The position numbers and the translations under genes are program-made. From positions 16,492,001 through 16,556,000 of the forward strand of contig JAMPIQ010000002.1 of NCBI GenBank assembly GCA_024699855.1: a stretch of DNA of 64,000 nucleotides, written 5' to 3'. Positions 59,781 to 64,000 of the stretch are shown here, in pieces. Within the stretch, counting starts at the first letter, position 1, and every line of letters starts with the position of its first letter. The DNA is from Aphelenchoides besseyi (taxonomy: Eukaryota > Nematoda > Chromadorea > Rhabditida > Aphelenchoididae). Under the pieces are notes generated by a model. The model saw only the letters and a list, made by a program, of their open reading frames with translations, did not search any database and had not been told where the DNA came from.

Positions 59781-60499
59781 CGCCTTTTTCGAATGGTTCG
59801 ACGTCGACTGCAATCTCATTTCCGGTTTCGGTGACAATTGGATTTGCCGTCGGCGCTTCTTTAGCTGCTTTTTCGTCTCAATTTCCACGTGCTGGATGAG
59901 GTCACTCGTCGATCTTATCATCTCGTGGCGGAGAACGCCGGAAATCCTGATGATCGGTTGCCAAAACGAGTACACAAAGAACGATTAATTTCAATGAAAC
60001 GATACAAACACAATGTTAACATTCTTCAGTTGCGATCCAACCGCGCGGTCTCTTTGGATATTCGCCAAACGATAGTCGGAGTCCTGAGAGCTTCCACTGA
60101 AATTGTCAGAGTTATTACAGAAGAAGGGGAATAAACTTACTAAACACTCCGATCATTATAGTTTCGGCTTGGTGCCGTTGATCTTCCGTGAGTTGATTCT
60201 TCAAAGCTATTCTGCAAGTCGATTTTCATGTATATCGTCAGTTCGCCTAGTTTTCGCGGGAAAATATCCTGGCTGAAATCGAAATGATAAGAAGCGAAAA
60301 GTCATTAAGTCACTTACACTGTTGGATTAAAGCAGTTTAAAGTAGCTCGAGCTAGATGGGTGGTTTGCCATTCGCCGGCATATTCGATTTGCTCAAGTTT
60401 CGCCGTGTTTGACAAATTCCGCTGTCGGGATTGACAATTTTCGAAGAGGTTCTTTCCAGTTGATTTTGGTTTGTCTTGAACGTTAGATCTCAAACCTCA

Positions 60500-60810
60500 T
60501 ACTTGGGTTAATAAATCTTTATTGATAAAAAGGACACGAGAATCCAAGAGAAAATTACGGTAAAAGCACGAATGAAAAAAGAGGCACGGAAGAGAGAAAG
60601 GGAGATGGGAAAATGGCAAAAAAGGAAATGATCCCCGATCATTACGAGGCGTCGTTTAAATACAAAAAAAACGAGGATTGCACAATCGGCAAAAAGGGGA
60701 GGAGAAACGATGAATGTCGAGTGGCAGGAAGGTGTAAAGCGGCGTCTTGTTTTGATAGCTAAATGTTCGCCAGACTGTCCGGCGGTCAGCAACAAAAGAA
60801 TATTCGAATA
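60500..60810 (-). promoter_or_regulatory. LTR- or promoter-like block, right arm
   Basis: Mirror of 23,700-24,000: TTTAAATA and TTTATT on the plus strand mark the reversed TATA-like box and polyadenylation signal. Confidence 0.28.
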
Positions 60811-61979
60811 AGGAACGCCAGATTGCCCGGCGGTTAAACAACATAGGGTCATTCTCCCTACAACTCAAAGAACAGAAATTGTCAATTGACGATTCAAAAA
60901 TTATAATTCGATAATTGAACAATTCTCGACACCGCTCGATCCGAACGGAAGCTTCACTTGCCGACTTCAAAACCTGCGCTTCAGAGATCGAGTTCGACAT
61001 TTTTGGATTGTGTGAAACGTGGATGGATGGCCGCGAAACCACGTCACTTGGCCGGGCTTTATTCTACAGATGAGCGGCCGAATCAAACGCGGCGACTAAA
61101 AAGACGGGCATCGGTATCTACCTCTCTGCTGCTCTCAACAAGCGGGTACACGGTGTTCGATTTATCAGCGACCGTAACATCCGATGCGTCATCGATATAA
61201 TTTATTCACAAAACAATAAAACTGTTCCCATCGCAAATCATTATCCTTTGACATTGTTCCGTTTCCGACGGTTTTCGTTTGAATAACGGGTTACAACAAT
61301 ATTAGGGAGAGAGTAGAGGAAGAGAAACGATTTCAATTAGCAACAACTGAGCGATCGGCCGCAAGTGGGAGATGACAGCTTGGCCCGGTGATCGAAGTTA
61401 TCCCGATAAGATTTCTAAGAGTTGGCTAAGATTGAGACCGACATACAAAAACCGACGATTTGTTGTTTCGAAATCAAACAATTTGTTTGACCACAACTAA
61501 TCATCACTCACATCTCTTTACTCGAACAATTCATTTTCCAACCAAAAACAAAACCAATTCCTTTTCATATGCTCTCAATCAAATCTTGATTAAACTTTAT
61601 CTTCAATTCACAGCTTTCGCAAGTTGATGTTTGTAAGTGCTAGCGTTAAAGTAATGACTATCGACGGTATCAAAACAACCAACCCTCAGAAAACAATTTG
61701 AACGGATGGGAAGGGAGTAGTTACAAGGTCATTGAATCGACGCAACAAAGCAATCAAATTGTGCACAACAAGCAATCAACTCACAGTAAGCACTAACTAT
61801 GCCGCTGAAACTAATCAACTAACAAGATGACTCGCGGTATGAAACCAAGCCGTTCAATCAACTGCTGGGATATCACCGAACCGGCTACAAAAGCTTTCTT
61901 GTGGTCATAATGACTCGAGGCTTTAATCGAATTTTCTGACAACAATGTTTGGAGGCCGGAATTCGGATAACCGCGAGTT

Positions 61980-63045
61980 AGTGATATTGGCTATAAATAT
62001 CATCTCTTCTATCAACGACTACTATAATTGCCGAAGTTGGGGGTTAAGGACTCCGAAAACTTCTTCGACATGTAAGTTTTCTGCTTTTGTTCTTTAACGG
62101 TTTTGATTTGATTTTAGTTAACACAATCGTAATCAACAATTGCTCTGGCTTTTCGAAGACCGTTTCGGAGGTTGCCAACATCCTGTGGAAAGAACTGCAT
62201 AGTTGCGGAACCAGTACGATGGACCTCAATGATGATGGACTTTTGTCAGCTAGTACGGCAGAAGTCTCTCGAAGCGCATCTTTTGTGCACGAAGCACCAG
62301 AAGCCTCGACGTGCTGTGTCATGACGTTTACCACCAACGGGATCTAAGTCCCATCGACGAACTGATGGAACATATCTTCTATGAATACAGCTCTGACAAC
62401 AATGTTCGGAGGCCGTGATTCGAATGACTGTCAGTTGTTATTGATATTAGCTATCGACATCCTGTCTCTCAACAACAAATACGATAATGGCCAAATTCGG
62501 GGATTAAGGACTCCGAAAACTTCTTCGACATGTAAGTTTTCTGCTTTTGTTCTTTAACGGTTTTGATTTGATTTTAGTTAACACAATCGTAATCAACAAT
62601 TGCTCTGTTTTTTCCAAGACAATCTTGGTAATTGCCAACATCCTGTGGAAAGGACTGGATGTGTGCGGAACCAGTGCGATGGAACCGCAACGCTGATAGA
62701 CTTCTGCCAGTTGGTACGACAAAAGTCTCTGGAAGCGCATCTCTAATGCGCAAAACATCAGAGGACCCAACGTGCTGATCATGACGCCTATCACGAACGG
62801 GATCTAAGTCCCATCCACGAACTGATAGAACTTTTCTACAAATACAGCTATGCTTTCATCCCAGACAATGGACACGCCGCTTGATAGCGGTACCCTGCTA
62901 TGGGAATTCGACTGCATGCCCAACAAACAGAAGATCGACTTAATGGAAGTCATACATATTCAACCATCTGGGATCGCCCCGCCAGAAGAGAGCATCGACT
63001 TCACCAAAATACAACCAAATCATAAACGAATGTCGCAAATTTGAT
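61980..63045 (+). pseudogene. Two tandem degenerate gene units, right arm
   Basis: Mirror of 21,456-22,520. The outer unit here has the TIVINNCSVFSK version of its second exon and the first-exon frameshift (CGGGGATTAAGG) that in the left arm belong only to the inner unit; the left arm's outer unit has TTLNNNASVFSK and an intact MAKFEIKDF. Confidence 0.55.
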
Positions 63046-63751
63046 TGTTAGTTTCTAATTGTTTTGATTATTGCTTTATAAATTTTTATTGACAAATTGA
63101 ATGCACTCGATTCGTCACCTCTGCTCACCGGGAGTTCGAATTGCTCGTCTCCCAGAATCAACATTATCGCACTCTAGGAGCCGTCGTCTTTCGCACGGCA
63201 CTCGTTTCACTGCTTTCTCGGAACTGAGCTCGCGCTCGGTCGTATTTTCACTCACAACCGCCGACATTTTGATCGGAGAGCGCAGTTGGTCGGCAGGTCT
63301 AAAGATCTCTGCTCACTCGAAAGCAACGCTCTCCAATTGGCTGCCATTGCCGAACGCAGCACGAACGGAATTCTCAGCGACCGCCGATCTTCCCTTCTCT
63401 TACGAAATTGGAAAGATTTTCTCGCCCCCAAAATAACTGAGCAGCGTTTTTCGTCCCGCCAGCGCAGCATTCAAATTTGAATGCTTTTTAAATCGATGAG
63501 CTTTCATAGTTGTCATCAGAAAGGTAGCCCTAATATCGCAAATTACCGAAACCGCAAGAACGATTTTATTTTGATGTTTTTTCAAATACTAAATGAAATC
63601 ACACAAACTGTTTTGAAATAAACTTGCCGTTCAATTTGTTTTTGCCACAGTTCGACTTTATCTTGCGAGAACACGGAAAAAACGGCTAATGGATATCAGT
63701 CATTTCCAATCAGCCACATTGATTGCAATTCTCCCGATGATACATTTACTT

Positions 63752-64000
63752 CAAATGCCACGTCAATCTATGAGTCATGAACAATATTCGTACGACAAAT
63801 ATTTGTTTTGGCTCAAATTCAAACCGACGGTCAGTTCACTCGATGTCATTACTTTGAGTTTTGCTCATACGTGATTATATTACTTCGAGAGTAACGGCAA
63901 CAAACACGTAAGAAGCAAACAGTCTTTGAATACAAGATTGAAAGTTCGTCGATTATTCCACGCGATCGCTTTCGCTGTATTTGATTCTTGTGAGACAGTC
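63752..64000. other. Unique sequence after the right arm
   Basis: No similarity to the left flank and no recognisable gene; too short to judge. Confidence 0.5.

Larger units (their letters stand above)
43683..63751 (-). repeat. Right arm of giant inverted repeat (about 20.07 kb)
   Basis: Reverse complement of 20,749-40,789, same content in mirrored order. By eye most stretches differ by well under 2 in 100 bases, mostly single substitutions and changes in T/A run length, with two denser patches described as findings. The edges are TTTTCAATG at 43,683 and TACATTTACTT ending at 63,751. Confidence 0.97.

Noticed and set aside
20749..63751. A Polinton/Maverick or other giant virus-like transposon with 20-kb terminal repeats
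   Set aside because: No type-B DNA polymerase, retroviral-type integrase, packaging ATPase or capsid-like frame was seen in the arms or spacer; the spacer holds a host gene.
1..64000. CRISPR arrays or bacterial operons
   Set aside because: No spaced direct-repeat array; genes are intron-containing and eukaryotic.

Overview
The window is from an animal genome, most likely a nematode. The genes are eukaryotic and split by very short introns (mostly 39-50 nt, GT...TTTCAG/TTTTAG), they are densely packed on both strands, and the set includes a tandem CCCH zinc-finger protein and the ciliary gene BBS2. I cannot name the species.

Region 1 (1 to about 20,750) is ordinary single-copy gene space. 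In order it holds: the 3' end of a TTP-type CCCH protein (+); a small disordered protein with a candidate PP1-docking motif (-); NHP2 (+); PRADC1 (-); an overlapping MED9-like / RABIF(MSS4) locus (+); a Ly6/activin-receptor-like single-pass membrane protein (+); BBS2 (-); makorin (-); ZDHHC6 (+); a small secreted precursor (-); and a tyrosine-rich single-pass membrane protein (+). Two gene-poor stretches of about 3 kb (4.7-7.7 kb and 16.4-19.1 kb) show nothing I can support.

Region 2 (about 20,749-63,751) is one giant inverted repeat. A left arm of about 20.04 kb (20,749-40,789) is mirrored, in the same order and nearly base for base, by a right arm of about 20.07 kb (43,683-63,751). The spacer between them is 2.9 kb. 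Each arm is a graveyard of mobile DNA. From the outside in it holds: a tandem pair of degenerate gene units; LTR/promoter-like blocks; a broken Helitron whose Rep region is preceded by a Ulp1-type cysteine protease and which is split by an insert carrying two zinc-knuckle exons; an RTE-like non-LTR tail; a second non-LTR reverse transcriptase in the opposite direction; a diverged fold-back inverted pair with outward-facing TATA promoters; a copy of a repeat also found in the spacer; a trypsin-like protease gene with a frameshift at its catalytic serine; and a DDE (pogo/Tc5-like) DNA transposon with about 320-bp inverted termini that each contain a tRNA-like sequence.

The spacer (40,790-43,682) is not mobile DNA. 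It carries a complete, undamaged PPP4R2 gene (PP4 regulatory subunit 2) on + and, converging on it, an orphan last exon of the PP2A scaffold subunit A on -. A repeat attached to that exon ends exactly where the right arm begins. The arms differ by scattered substitutions, small indels and two patches that look like gene conversion, so they are two real, separately evolving copies unless the assembly duplicated one haplotype. After 63,752 the sequence is unique again, with no gene visible.
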